The notes: a model not told the origin generated them from the sequence alone. DNA of 64,000 bases from Coprinellus micaceus (GCA_951394405.1 OX596336.1:4092001-4156000), one strand, 5' to 3'. Positions 11,257 through 21,623 are shown, numbered from the stretch's first letter. Program-made: numbers and translations.

Positions 11257-13051
11257 ATGAGAGACAGCTCACCAACCCCGGCGCCGAGCCCTAAGCGACC
11301 TAGGTATGGGGTTACTCAGCCCCTAGCCGGTCAGAAGCGTCCACTCAGCAATGCTTTAGAGTTGGGTCCAAGGAAACGACCGTGAGTTCAGCACAATACC
11401 TCGTACCCCGGCTCTTCTTTGTAACCACCAACTCCGTCAGTGCGCAACCCGACCCCCTGGTCCATCATGGAAGGCACTTTGGTCGAGCGGTGTTCGCTTT
11501 CGCCAACATGCATGCGCTGATCCTCGCGGGATTGAATTTGGACGAGGATGAGGTGCCCGAGACGCAGCAGTACGTCTGAACACGACCACTCTATCCCAAT
11601 CTTTGTCCTTGATGTCTTTCGTAGGGGTCGCCGTGAAGCTCGGGTTTTCGATGCGCTCTTGAAGATGGTCCCCGGCTTGGAAGATCGTTTGTATTCTGAG
11701 GATACGGATGCGACGGATGTTGTTGAAATAGCGACACACGTAAGTATCCAGCCCGTCATCGCATATGCTAATACGCACACTTGTCACAGCTTCAGAAAGG
11801 CGCCTCTAGCGCGCGCTCTGACGACACGAAAGGTCTCAAGGGTGCCGTCCTCGACTGGATAACGCTGGAGAACGAACCCCTCCGTCCGCCTATTGCGAGG
11901 AACATCAAGATCGAGCGAGGGTTCAACCATGACAGGACAGGCTTCCTGCTGTGTCCTGCTGGCCTCGACTGGAACGATCCCGAGTGAGCTTCTGATGACA
12001 CCCTCTCCTTGCTATGGCTGACCCTCAAGGCGTTCCTCCCAAGGGTCAAGTCCCAACTGAAGACTTGTGGGTAGTAGACCATCGCGTTGCGTGGCATGTT
12101 CCTCGGCTTCTCCTGACTTGTTGACTTAAATAAAATACATTGTGCTCTGGTGGAATTGAACTCGCAACCTTGTGAAACATAAATAAATGCGCTCACTTGG
12201 AATTGAACCAGGGACCTGCAAAAAAGGAAAATGCACTGGTGGGGAATTGAACTTGCGACCAGTTGGATGGACATCACTTGAATAGCATTTTTAGCAGGTG
12301 GCTCCCACGATCACTGGGTCTTATTCTGCGGAAAAGCTTGGCACTTTGGGTGCCGGGTACAAGTACCCGAGTACTATTAAAATAGCCTCGGAAACAAGAC
12401 GATCGTGGTGCCCGGAAATCATTGGCCTATCTTCCTCTTCCGTGATGAGAAGTACGACCCCGACGAACCGTGGAGGGGTTTCTGTCGGAGCAAGCTCCTT
12501 GTTTATGTGGGTTCACCCTCTCATTCGTGTAGTAGGCTGTACTCACGGTCATAACTACACCTACCAGGGATACAAGCACATCTTTACTTCCCCCAGCTCC
12601 GTTGACGATGATCCAAGAGCCACCCGCTCCGGTAATGCACGCCTTCATGGCATGACGAGCGTGACGAAGGCCTCCATCGCTTACATTGCTACTCAGGCAA
12701 GCTAATCCCTTGTCATCTGGTGACCGAGTACTGACATGTTCTACTAAGATTCGATTTTCTCTCTCTTCTGCGAGTGTCTTCTGTCGCACAGACAAAGAAA
12801 CCGACTCAGAAACATTCTACACGTCCTTGGTAGAACTCTTCGAAGACCCCGAGGAACAAGATGAGGTCAAGGGTTTGATCACATGGTGGAATAGGCAGAT
12901 CTTCCCATCATTCTCTACGTTTAAGCGCGTGGTTCCTGCGAATAGTGTGCTTTCCAAGATGAAGGAGAAGCGGGCGGCGTTGAAGGCGCTGGATATAAAC
13001 AAGATTGCGAGTACTAGGCCAGAGTCTCCAGGTGGTCAGCCCGAGGAGTGA
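11257..13051 (+). pseudogene. DUF6698-type gene, interrupted
   Basis: Matches, from memory, the Agaricomycete family called DUF6698 in Pfam; its function is unknown. 5' exons: 11257-11381, 11441-11569, 11625-11739 and 11790-11983. They read a KRPRY-containing N-terminus, then HHGRHFGRAVFAFANMHALI, LLKMVPGLEDRL, LQKGASSARSDDTKGLKGAV and RTGFLLCPAGLDWNDPE. 3' exons: ~12408-12506, 12568-12696 and 12749-13051, reading VPGNHWPIFLFRDEKYDP, GYKHIFTSPSSVDDDPRATR, GNARLHGMTSVTKASIAYIA and EVKGLITWWNRQIFPSF, ending in TGA. Between WNDPE and VPGNHWP the frame is lost over about 400 bp that contain stops and tRNA-like repeats. The junction after 12696 is GC-AG (GCAAGC donor). Both halves look otherwise undamaged, so the break may be recent. 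Confidence 0.8.
12065..12395 (-). mobile_element. tRNA-like (SINE-like) insertion inside the DUF6698 gene
   Basis: AT-rich segment of about 330 bp replacing the middle of a coding exon. On the minus strand it holds three copies of a tRNA B-box-like motif, each containing GTTCAATTCC (near 12150, 12200 and 12255), within otherwise different flanks. Arm pairing is poor, so these are not functional tRNAs. The ends are not sharply defined: AGACCATCGCG near 12075 and AGACGATCGTGG near 12396 are similar and might be remnants of a target-site duplication. Weak call; it could also be an unrelated insertion carrying decayed tRNA fragments. Confidence 0.4.
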
Positions 13052-13810
13052 TTTGTAGTGTACGAAATTTTCTATCTCCATAATCCCACGGTACATTATT
13101 ATTACACTATTTGACACCTTTTTTCCGATGTGACCCAGCAAAGCTGCACCCTAAAACAATCCTGAGCAATTCATCCTGTAGCCCTGGTGGCTGGCGACCA
13201 AGCGTTGCAACTCCGGCGCTCCTCACACAAATTAAGCAGCCTGAGTATTTTCGCTGAGCCGCACAACTAAGACCCCTCCTCCCAGAAGCTGGGCGACCGC
13301 TGTGAGTTCACCATCCTGTGGTTCTGCCTTCGGAGCGGTTGACGCCGATCAGCAAGGCATGAATTGGGTGCATGCATAATCCTTGACGGACGGGGAGCGC
13401 CTGATCAGACAACGACAGCCGGTAACGGTACGTTACGTCTGGCAATCAGTTGTCAGACCCATCAGCGCGATCATCACTGAGCGACCATACAACCTGCGCG
13501 AGCCATTGACAAGATTTTCGCCAGGTCTGTCCCAGTTCCTGACTTTGTGGCCGTGTGTCTGGCATATACTCGCTTGTCAAAGCTGCACAATAAATCAAGG
13601 CCATGAGAATCCAGCAATTCCAAGCTGATCACCTCTGTTACACTTGCAGGTGAGGCGAGATTTGACCAGGCCCAGCAGCCGTACAGGTCATGGCAGTGGA
13701 GCAATTCCGAACTTATCAGGTCTGCTATTCTGGTAGGTCAGGTGAGAGCTGACCAGGTATAGCGTCCATTAGATGCTGTCGTCAGACCCATTGCAAGGCT
13801 TACAGGGTTT
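13052..13810. other. intergenic, no gene recognised
   Basis: About 760 bp between convergent genes. No coding signal; it contains several short CAGGT/GACCAG-like words but no regular repeat. Confidence 0.5.
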
Positions 13811-16546
13811 TTACACACTATAGGCCCTTATAGCCTCACCCCAGTGATAACCAGGTGTTATCGGGTGATCCTCGGTTTCGTGATGGGACATCTGGCGTTC
13901 AGCTACGCTCGTCAGTCTGAGGAACTGGGACTTACTTCCTAGAGGGCAAACAGGACATCTGGCGTTGAGCTATGCTCGTCGGTCTGAGGAACTGGGACTT
14001 ACTTCCTAGAGGGCAAACAGGACATCTGGCGTTGAGCTACGCTCGCCGGTCTGAGGAACTGGGACTTACGCTCTGGAGGGCAAACGGAGCGTCTGGCTTT
14101 GAGCGACGCTCGTCGGTCTGAGGAACTTGGACTTACCGTCTTGAGGGCAAACGGGGCGTCTGGCGCTGAGCTACGCTTGTCGGTCTGAGGAACTTGGACT
14201 TACATACTGGAGGGTAAACGGGGCGTCTGGCGTTGAGTGACGCTCGTCGGTTTGCGGAACGTGGACTTACGAACTGGAGGGCAAACGGGGCGTCTGGGGT
14301 TGAGCGAGGCTCGTCGGTTTGCGCAACTCGGACTTACTTCCTGGAGGGAACGCGGGGAATCCGGCGTTGAGCGACGCTCGCTGGGTTGCAGAACTTGGAC
14401 TTACTACCTGGAGGGCAAACGGGGTGTCTAGCGTTGAGCGAGGCTCGTCAGTTTTCGGAACTTGGACTTACTGCCTGGAGGGCAAATGGGGTGTCTGGCG
14501 TTGAGCGAGGCTCGTCAGTTTTCGGAACTTGGACTTACTTCCTGGAGGGCGAACGGGGCGTCTGGCGTTGAGCGAGGCTTGTCGGTTTGCGGAACTGGGA
14601 CTTACTTTCTGGAGGGAAAACAGGGCGTCTGGCGTTGAGCGACGCTCGTTGGGTTGCAGAACTTGGACTTACGAACTGGAGGGAAAACAGGGCCCCTGGC
14701 ACTGAGTGACACTCGTCAGTTTGTGGAACTTGCACTTACACTCTGCAGGGCAAACAGGGCGCGCGGTGTTGAGTGACGCTCGTCGGTTTGCAGAACTTGC
14801 ACTTACACGCTGGATGGCCCATGGAGCATCTAGCGTTGAGTGACGCTCGTCGGTTTGCAGAAATTGGACTTACGGGCTGGAGGGCAAACAGGGCCCCTGG
14901 CGTTGAGCGACGCTCGCCGGTTTGAGGAACTCGGACTTACTTGCTGGAGGGCAAACAGGGCATCTGGCGTTGAGTGACGCTCATCGGTTTGCAGAACTTG
15001 GACTTACGCGCTAGAGCGCAAACAGGGCGGCTGGCGTTGAGTGACGCTCGTCGGTTTGCGGAACTTGGACTTACGGGCTGGAGCGCAAACGGGACGGCTG
15101 GTATTGAGTAACGCTGGTCGAGTTGCGGAACTTGGACTTACACGCTGGAGCGCAAACAGGGCCCCTGGCGTTGAGTGACGCTGGTCGGTTTGCAGAACTT
15201 GGACTTACGGGCTGGAGCGCAAACGGGGCGCCTGGCGTTGAGTGGCGCTCGTCGATTGCAGAACTTTCACTTACGTACTAAACCGTACACGGGGTATCTG
15301 GCGTTGAGTGACGCTCGTTGGTTTGCAGAACTTGGACTTACTTCCTGGAGGGCATACGGGGCGCCTGGCGTTGAGCTACGCTCGTCGGCCTGAGGAACTT
15401 GGACTCACGTACTGCAGGAGATAGGGGTGAGGAAACATCATCATTTGGAGAAAACTGGCCTAATGTGTTCCACTCACCACCTGGATGACGGTCAGTGGGG
15501 TACCCCAATTTTCATTCGAGACGGAAGCCGAGTACTCACCGTCTTGCGTGCGTGGCGAAAGAATGCTTCGTCATTGTCAATATTCAAGCTTGCTGGCGAG
15601 ACCGTCCGTTTCCTAATAATTGATGAGGTGAAACGAGTATTACACCTTCGACTGAATCTCCGTGAGTATGGAATAGCTATGGTATATACGCATGCAGCAA
15701 ACAACGTACCACACTTGCCACCCTTCGTCCTCAAAAGTCCCGAGCTTTGTCTTCCCACATTTTGGGCACAGTTTTCTTACTTTTCTTAGTCCTGCATTGA
15801 GCTCCTGTTCAATCAGCATAACCATCACCAAATGCTCAGGTTTCCCAACAATACTTATCCAGGTCTCGGGGGTAACGTCTGTTCCACCCCTCGCTCCTCC
15901 TGCCCGTGCAATGCAGTAAAGCCCCCATCTCACATGGCGTTCCCCAACCTTGTCTCTGAAATGAGTAACAAGCATCTTATGTAAATCCTGCCTCATGGGT
16001 GTCAGGGGCCAGTTCCAGGCGTAAATGTATTTGCAGTGAACTCACGTCGTAGGTCGAGACGATATCCCAAGGGAGGGTGAAGGTCAACCCCAGCGCATCA
16101 GTTAAGGTCAACGCATTGGCGCTGGTGTAGCCCAGGTGGGATGGAAGGGATGTGAGTGTAGCTTTCATTTCAGCCCACATTTCAGCCCGAATTCTTCGTA
16201 CTGAAATGCGAGTTAACTGCCATGTCCTTGGCCACGATACGCCGAGGGGGGAACGCACGCTCCTCAAGGTCGGTGCCGTGTACAGTGACCATATCTCCCC
16301 CAACGTTTGTAACGTCCAAACGACCTACAGAAGCGTTGGAGCTGTTGCAGAAAAGTTGCACTCCTCTCTGGTCGGTGCTGGTCGACTGAATCGTGGCTGA
16401 AGAAGGTCAGGTTGAACGTCGAAATTCGGGGTTCAGAGGGCAGTTCGAGCGGGCTACTCACCCGTTCTCGTGTATGGATGCCAGCGGTGTGATGTGGCGG
16501 GCGTTTGAGCTCTTCTGCGGCCCCGCGCGCCTGACGCGCGGCTCAT
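13811..16546 (-). CDS. ULD_2 / zinc-ribbon protein with a 24-fold single-codon micro-exon tail
   Basis: Five ordinary exons (16546-16462, 16396-16259, 16200-16046, 15987-15710, 15651-15540; introns 58-65 nt, phases close) encode 256 residues. They show a Gly/Asn-rich stretch VGRLDVTNVGGDMVTVHGTD, a ULD_2-like ubiquitin fold (LTLTDALGLTFTLPWDIVST, then VTPETWISIVGKPEHLVMVM) and a zinc ribbon (CPKCG ... CRRCNTRF). After RHARKT each intron is followed by only three bases. Micro-exons (first plus-strand base, residue): 15478 V, 15409 Y, 15342 E, 15275 Y, 15209 P, 15142 R, 15075 P, 15008 R, 14941 Q, 14874 P, 14807 R, 14740 S, 14673 F, 14606 K, 14539 E, 14472 A, 14405 V, 14338 E, 14271 F, 14204 Y, 14137 T, 14070 S, 14003 E, 13936 E. 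The last exon is 13870-13811 (starts DHPITPGYHW, ends TAA); an alternative acceptor at 13892 adds 7 residues in the same frame. Total about 299 aa, 30 exons. Exons 1-5 are solid; the array reading is inference from splice signals. Confidence 0.72.
13872..15411. repeat. 67-bp minisatellite, about 23 copies, each an intron plus one codon
   Basis: Unit length is exactly 67 bp except one 66-bp unit. In minus orientation each unit runs GTAAGTCC, AAGTTCC, a short GAGCG/CGCTC hairpin, a CTCAAC branch-like site, a pyrimidine-rich tract, CCTCCAG, then three variable bases. Since 67 is not a multiple of 3, the array is not a conventional coding repeat; short open frames inside it (for example 14237-14571) are chance frames. 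In all units the donor GT and acceptor AG are kept: GTAAGT in 22 units and GTGAGT in the first two junctions, with acceptors CAG, TAG or AAG. Confidence 0.93.
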
Positions 16547-16625
16547 GCTTAGTGGTGCTTTAAGTTCCTGGGAGCTGCGGTATGGTCTACCTTTGGCTCG
16601 AGGATGCATTCTATCGTGTCGCTGT

Positions 16626-17087
16626 TTAATGTTGACAGGTGGGAGAGTTCAAGAAGCGTTCTAGGTAGACACTGGCACACCTATGTGGGTGTGAACAGTG
16701 CGCTCCCAAACGGCTGAGGTGGGGGTCGCGATACCTCGCGCGATGTCTTTCGGAATCCTCTGAGACTCGGAATCCTGGCTGAGCGCTGAATCCGGGATGG
16801 GTTCTGGGATCTTGTTGGTGGCCGGAGTCGGTGTCTTTATGGGATGGAAGAGCTGCTAGAGTGCAGACTTCAGTGGGGTGGGTAAGAGTGCAAAGAACGC
16901 ATGGCTCGCTTCGTAAAGTATTCAAATAGGCAAAGGCATGAGGTTTCCTCACGCTGACTACGGGGACGTGACCTGCCGACCAATGTCCGCAAAGCTGATC
17001 GCAGCTCAGTGGTGTTGCGAGATGAGTGCAACTAATACGATCGCAGGGTTGACCGTGCCACCGCCTGTAATCCGGACACTGCTGCAC
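16626..17087 (-). pseudogene. decayed fragment related to the Cys-rich zinc-knuckle family
   Basis: An open frame of 153 codons ends with CASVYLERFLNSPTC, close to CRRVYLERFLCMHNC at the end of the 8.1-kb gene; the DNA is also similar over that stretch (GTCTACCTAGAA..CTTCTTG). The upstream part is arginine/histidine-rich and shows no family signature. I read it as a remnant of a fourth family member placed just 5' of the ULD_2 gene. It might alternatively be a divergent working gene with exons I cannot define. Confidence 0.35.
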
Positions 17088-17776
17088 CTCCAGCTCTCAA
17101 ATACTTGTATAAGTTTCTCGTCTTCCCAGGAAATAAGTTGGCAAACGTGAAGCGAGGATGGTATGGCCGTTCACAAGGGGAGATCACGTCGTCGGATGGG
17201 TTCCTTCTGGTTGGTCGAGGAGAGAGGAAACGGCGGGCGGTGGGTCAAGTACGCAGAGCCAGCGTTTGATCGTTTTCCCGGACTCAACCTCCCCGAACTT
17301 GAAGTACCTTTCTTAAGTCGCCTTACTCGAGGAGAGGCTATTTCGTGCGGCCTAGAACGTTTATTATAAATATATTGTGAAAGACGGGTGTAAATAAGCA
17401 ATCGGTCAGGGCAGATCCAGCGGTAACAACCTCTTCTCCTGTACGGATACCAGAGTAGAAATTCGAGAGGAGGGTGGCCTCTACAGTAACTGTAAAGCTC
17501 AGACTCGTATCATGAGACAGCCGATCTCCCCTCGACGTGCCGTCATTGCCTCGCAGCAATGCGGTTCGCCCGCGCGTCTTCTCGAGATCTCGAGTGCCTA
17601 TCCTCAGGACCTCGAGCGCGGAAATGCGTAGCTCGAGGTCTTAAACAACATGAACGGGAGGTGGGGCTGGCTTCTCCGCTGTGGGAAAGATGGAAGGACG
17701 CCATTGGCGCCAACCTATGACAACCCGGTTCGAGATCATCAGTTTCTTTAGCATCTTCGTTCAGGCTCCCAATCTT
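17088..17776. other. intergenic, no gene recognised
   Basis: About 690 bp downstream of the PC-esterase array. Short open frames at 17163-17369 (+) and 17171-17559 (-) have no recognisable content. Confidence 0.5.
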
Positions 17777-19467
17777 CATGACCTTGTCCCGAGCTCCTGG
17801 GCAAGGAAATGCCAGATGTAGCGAGTCCACCCCTCCAGGACGCCAGCACCCGTCATGACATGCAAACAATCTCTCGCAGAGTGCTATAATTGTCAAATGA
17901 GCGTCGATAGACAAAACTCGGACGGACGATGAAGTGTACTAACAGCGTCTGGACGCGTCCTCCCAGGACGGTCTATTGATAGGTAGTGGATGTTGGGGTA
18001 CGCCTCTCTGTCTGTGAGAAGCGTCTGGTTGTATGACAGTCAGCGAGCATTCAAGACACCAAGTCCGGAGAACTCACCTCAAGAATATGATTGTACTTCC
18101 ATATGTGCCGCCAGTTGTACTTCTCATATTCCATCACCATCACCTCCTTCAAAACACCCTTTGCTTTACGACACTCGTCGTGACCAGGCAGGTATGGCCG
18201 GATGACTACATTCCTGCGTCGAGAACTAGGCCCTAAGCTCAACGCCCCAGGCCTGCCAGAGACATCCATCATAACCTCCCTCTCCTTTTCCATCTCACTT
18301 GACAACCGGTCCTGAACCTCCCATGCCCACCTCCTCACGACGTGCTCGTAGAACGATACAACTCCGTCCACACCCCACCCCTCCTTGTCCACGTCCCGAT
18401 ACCCACTGAAGAGCGTCGTTGTCCAATGGCCTCCGGTGCTCACTACCATCGTTCCATAGTTCCCGTACGGAAGGGGAGCCATAAGCAAATCGAGGGCCTC
18501 TTTTGCCGGTCGCGTATGCGTCTCCTCTTTGCTGAAGAGGTGCGTTGAGGATGGGAATGACGGGTATAGTTCCTGGTGCATCATGACCAGCTCCTCCTTC
18601 GAATATAGGACGTCGACACGCCGGAATGTGACCAAAGGGGTTTTGGAGGGTGAAAACCCTGGAGGAAAGTTGATCGGATTGGGGTGCAGGGGGGATGCGA
18701 GCGGCGAAGACGGGTTCAGGTACAAGTGCTGAAATGAGCCCCGATTTGTGGTAAGCTTGACCCACGGGTTGTTATAATTCGGAGTGGCGATTACGTGCGG
18801 ATACAACAAACACGATAGGGAGAAGAAATGATTTTCGGTCACCGAATCTGCGATCCCATTAGGTCTTTTCCGGAAGACACGAATGAACGGGGATGGAGGA
18901 CTCACCGCCGATCAGCAGCCAACCTCCGTCTTGCACCAAGTGTCTAACCATCTTCTCCTTATTCCACGCCTCTAACCCTTTGCAGCTCTCCCCTGGTACC
19001 CACTCCCAACTGGTCACATTCGGAAACCGATCCCACTGTTCCGGGATATCCGCTCCTAGCGCCCAAGCTACCTCCCGCGAGCTCGCACATCCTTCGAACC
19101 CAGCAAACTTGATGGCGTCGAGAGAATCTCTCATACCGTCGGGCACCGTTCCAGCAGGCGATGGTCGGAAGACCCATGACCCATTTGAGTATCCAGCGGG
19201 AGGACACGATAGCGTTTGGCTAGAGGATCCAGCGGATAATAATCCACCCTGTTTGGCAAGTCTCAATGCATCAAACTCGGTCCGGGCGCATGGCTGGCCA
19301 GGGGCACATTCGCGAGAGGCGAAGGGAATGTATGGAGGGGATTCAACTGGGATAAGGGGGGCCCTGGGGTGGAAGAAGTGGTAGTACGCGAGCAGGAGAG
19401 ATGCCAGGATACCTCCGTAGAGTATAGCTCTGCGCCTTGAGAGTCCAGATAACCGAGAGAGCAGCAT
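17777..19467 (-). CDS. PC-esterase / PMR5-type O-acyltransferase-like protein, copy 1
   Basis: Type II membrane protein of the GDSL/SGNH acyl-esterase family seen in plant PMR5/TBL proteins and fungal Cas1p, which O-acylate polysaccharides in the Golgi. Exons 19467-18906, 18847-18078, ~18003-17944 and 17883-17777. One membrane span lies near residues 12-32 (RRAILYGGILASLLLAYYHF). The luminal part has CPPAGYSNGSWVFRP and FEGCASSREVAWALGAD. The GDS motif is split by intron 1: ...LLIGG joins ..DSVTENHFFSLSCLL to give GDSV with the nucleophile Ser. The C-terminal DxxH block reads DCLHVMTGAGVLEGW, supplying Asp and His. It has the same four-exon structure as copies 2 and 3 but is the most diverged and has the shortest exon 2. 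The start of exon 3 has several possible AG acceptors. Confidence 0.85.
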
Positions 19468-19853
19468 TTCGATTGCGCCCGTTGCCCACGCACTCCTGCT
19501 TGTAGTAGGTCAGAAGTCAGGGCGACCTGTGGGCGGAAGGTGAGGACATGGAAGTTTGGGAACAAGAGAATTACATACCAATACCGACCGAACAATAGCC
19601 ACAATTAATGGCGCCGACGTGGGCATCATGGGGACCATCTCGTTCAGCCTTCGGCATGGGAACGACAGAACGCCGATCAACATGGACCCACAACTCCGAG
19701 TCGCCTGGATTGCTATCATAGATCACTACTGGAATTGGTTTAGGGATTGTATCGGTGGCACAGAACGACTGGAAGTATTGGGGCTGCCCGGGGACTGCAA
19801 ATCCTAACCGAGACTCGAATTCGTCTGGAAATCGATCGATCATCACCCATTCA

Positions 19854-21623
19854 TTACAGCTCGCGGCTAAGATAGTGCCAAATGTAGTGGGTCCATCCCT
19901 CCAACACACCTGCGCCGGACATTAGATGAAGGCAATCGTGGCTCGAGTGCTGTTGAATCGGGAGATACGAGACCTCTTAATATGACCCTTCAATTTATTT
20001 TGACTGAACACTCACAGCATCAGGTCGCAGCCTTGCAGGGCTGTCAATCTTCAAGAAGTGCAAGCGCTTGTACGGAGCCAAAAGTGCCTTTACGACACCC
20101 TTGTCAATGCGCCTGACTGATATAGTGAGGTTGAGTGGCCACAAACCTCAAATATCCGGTTGTATTTCCATATATCCACCCAGTTCCAAGGCTGGTCCCC
20201 ACCCCAGGGATGAATCTTACCCCACGGCTCCCTATGGCTGTGACAATCGGGATGGCCAGGCAGGTAGGGGCGTAGAATGACCTGTCGGGGTGCTTTGATT
20301 GTGCGACCTGCTGGCCCTGGCGCAAGGACGGCGCCGGTATCAGAGTCCAAGGTCGACTGAACCTTCCTGGCCCACCGACCCATAACCTCTCCGAAGAAGG
20401 TCAGCACTCCATCATATCCCATCATATATCTTCCCTCAAATTTAAGCGTTGCAGGAGGAGTTAATGCCGCTGTGAGCTCCGTCTCGTTGGAAAATAGAAC
20501 TTTGGACGCGTCTCCACCAGAGTGGTGGTACCCACGGAACAGTCCTGTTGTCCAGTGCCCCGCGGTGCTCACTACCATGGCTGCGTAGTTCGCCTCGGGG
20601 AGAGGCTTCGTAAATATGTCGAGGTATACGTCAGGCGACACTGTCCACGTTAGATCTCCAGAGAACAGCTCGAAGGCAGGATTCTGCTCGTAGGTGTCTG
20701 GATGGTGTTCCCGGTGCATTCGGCTCAGCTCGTCTCTTGACCATAGGAGGTCGACCCGTCGGTAGGTGACCAGAGGTGTCTTGGCGATGTCGAACCCTGG
20801 GGGGAAGCGTAGGGGCTTGAACGTTGTCCCAGCGCTGGCGTTGCGATCTTGAAGAATGGGAGACTTGGGGTTGAGGAAAAGGTTCTGTGGCCAACCGCGA
20901 TCGAAAGTCCCGTGCCTATAATCTGGCACAGCGATGACATGTGGATAGAGAAGGCAGGAAAGAGAGAAGAAGTGGTTCTCCGTGACCGAATCTGAATATG
21001 TTAGACGCCGTAGCCAAAAACGAGCATCGCGGAGACGCACCTCCAACAAGCAACCACCCGCCCTTCTCAACCAAGTCCCTCACTGCCTCCTCCTTGTCCC
21101 ACTCTCGCAGACCTCCCGCTGATCCACACTGCCCACCGGGTACCCACTCCCACTCGTGCGCCTTCGGAAATCTATCCCACCTCTCCACAATATCCGCCCC
21201 TAGCTGCAGCCAATACTCTCTGTTGGATGCGCACCCTTCGAACCTCGCGAACTTCAGGATATCGTCATGTTTCGTCATGGTCGCCGCGGGACCAGACTCT
21301 GGCTCAATATCGAACAGTGTATCGTCCGCGTCCGTCTTGCTCAGGGGACCGGGCCTCGACCAGTAGGGCCGCCTCACCCACTGCCCGCTCGAGTACTCTC
21401 TCGGCGAACATGACCCGTTTGTGTCTTGTTTAGCGCCCGGTGTGAAGAGGTGGGATGGGAGGCTGGTGGCGAGGGCCCTACCGCGTTGTGTAGCAGTGGA
21501 GAGGAAGAGCAGGGTTCCAAGGACGAGAAAGAGGAATAGGAGTTTCCGTCTCCCCGAGCGAGTGTAATTGGAGAGGGATGCGAACCCTACACCAAGGGAC
21601 ATGTCGGCGCGCGCGGCTGCCAT
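19854..21623 (-). CDS. PC-esterase / PMR5-type O-acyltransferase-like protein, copy 2
   Basis: Exons 21623-21041, 20991-20147, 20066-20016 and 19949-19854, ending in TAA. N-terminal anchor RRKLLFLFLVLGTLLFLS, then CSPREYSSGQWVRRPYWSRP, FEGCASNREYWLQLGADI and the split GDS motif (LLVGG|DSVTENHFF). The central block includes PLVTYRRVDLLWSRDELSRM and MVVSTAGHWTTGLFRGYHH. Exon 3 encodes RLHFLKIDSPARLRPDA and exon 4 the DCLHLMSGAGVLEGWTHYIW block with the catalytic Asp/His pair. Close to copy 3 in most blocks. An ATG at 21602 is an alternative start. Expected in the Golgi, acting on wall or capsule-type glycans; the acceptor substrate cannot be read from sequence. It lies head to tail with its neighbours, 386 bp upstream of copy 1. 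Confidence 0.87.

Noticed and set aside
14237..14735. Open frames of 60-70 codons within the minisatellite
   Set aside because: A 67-bp period cannot keep a frame for long. They are chance frames that appear in both strands of a GC-rich repeat.
13872..15411. CRISPR-like array (short repeat with variable inserts)
   Set aside because: The variable part is only 3 bp, the host is a eukaryote and the conserved part has intron signals; no Cas genes are present.
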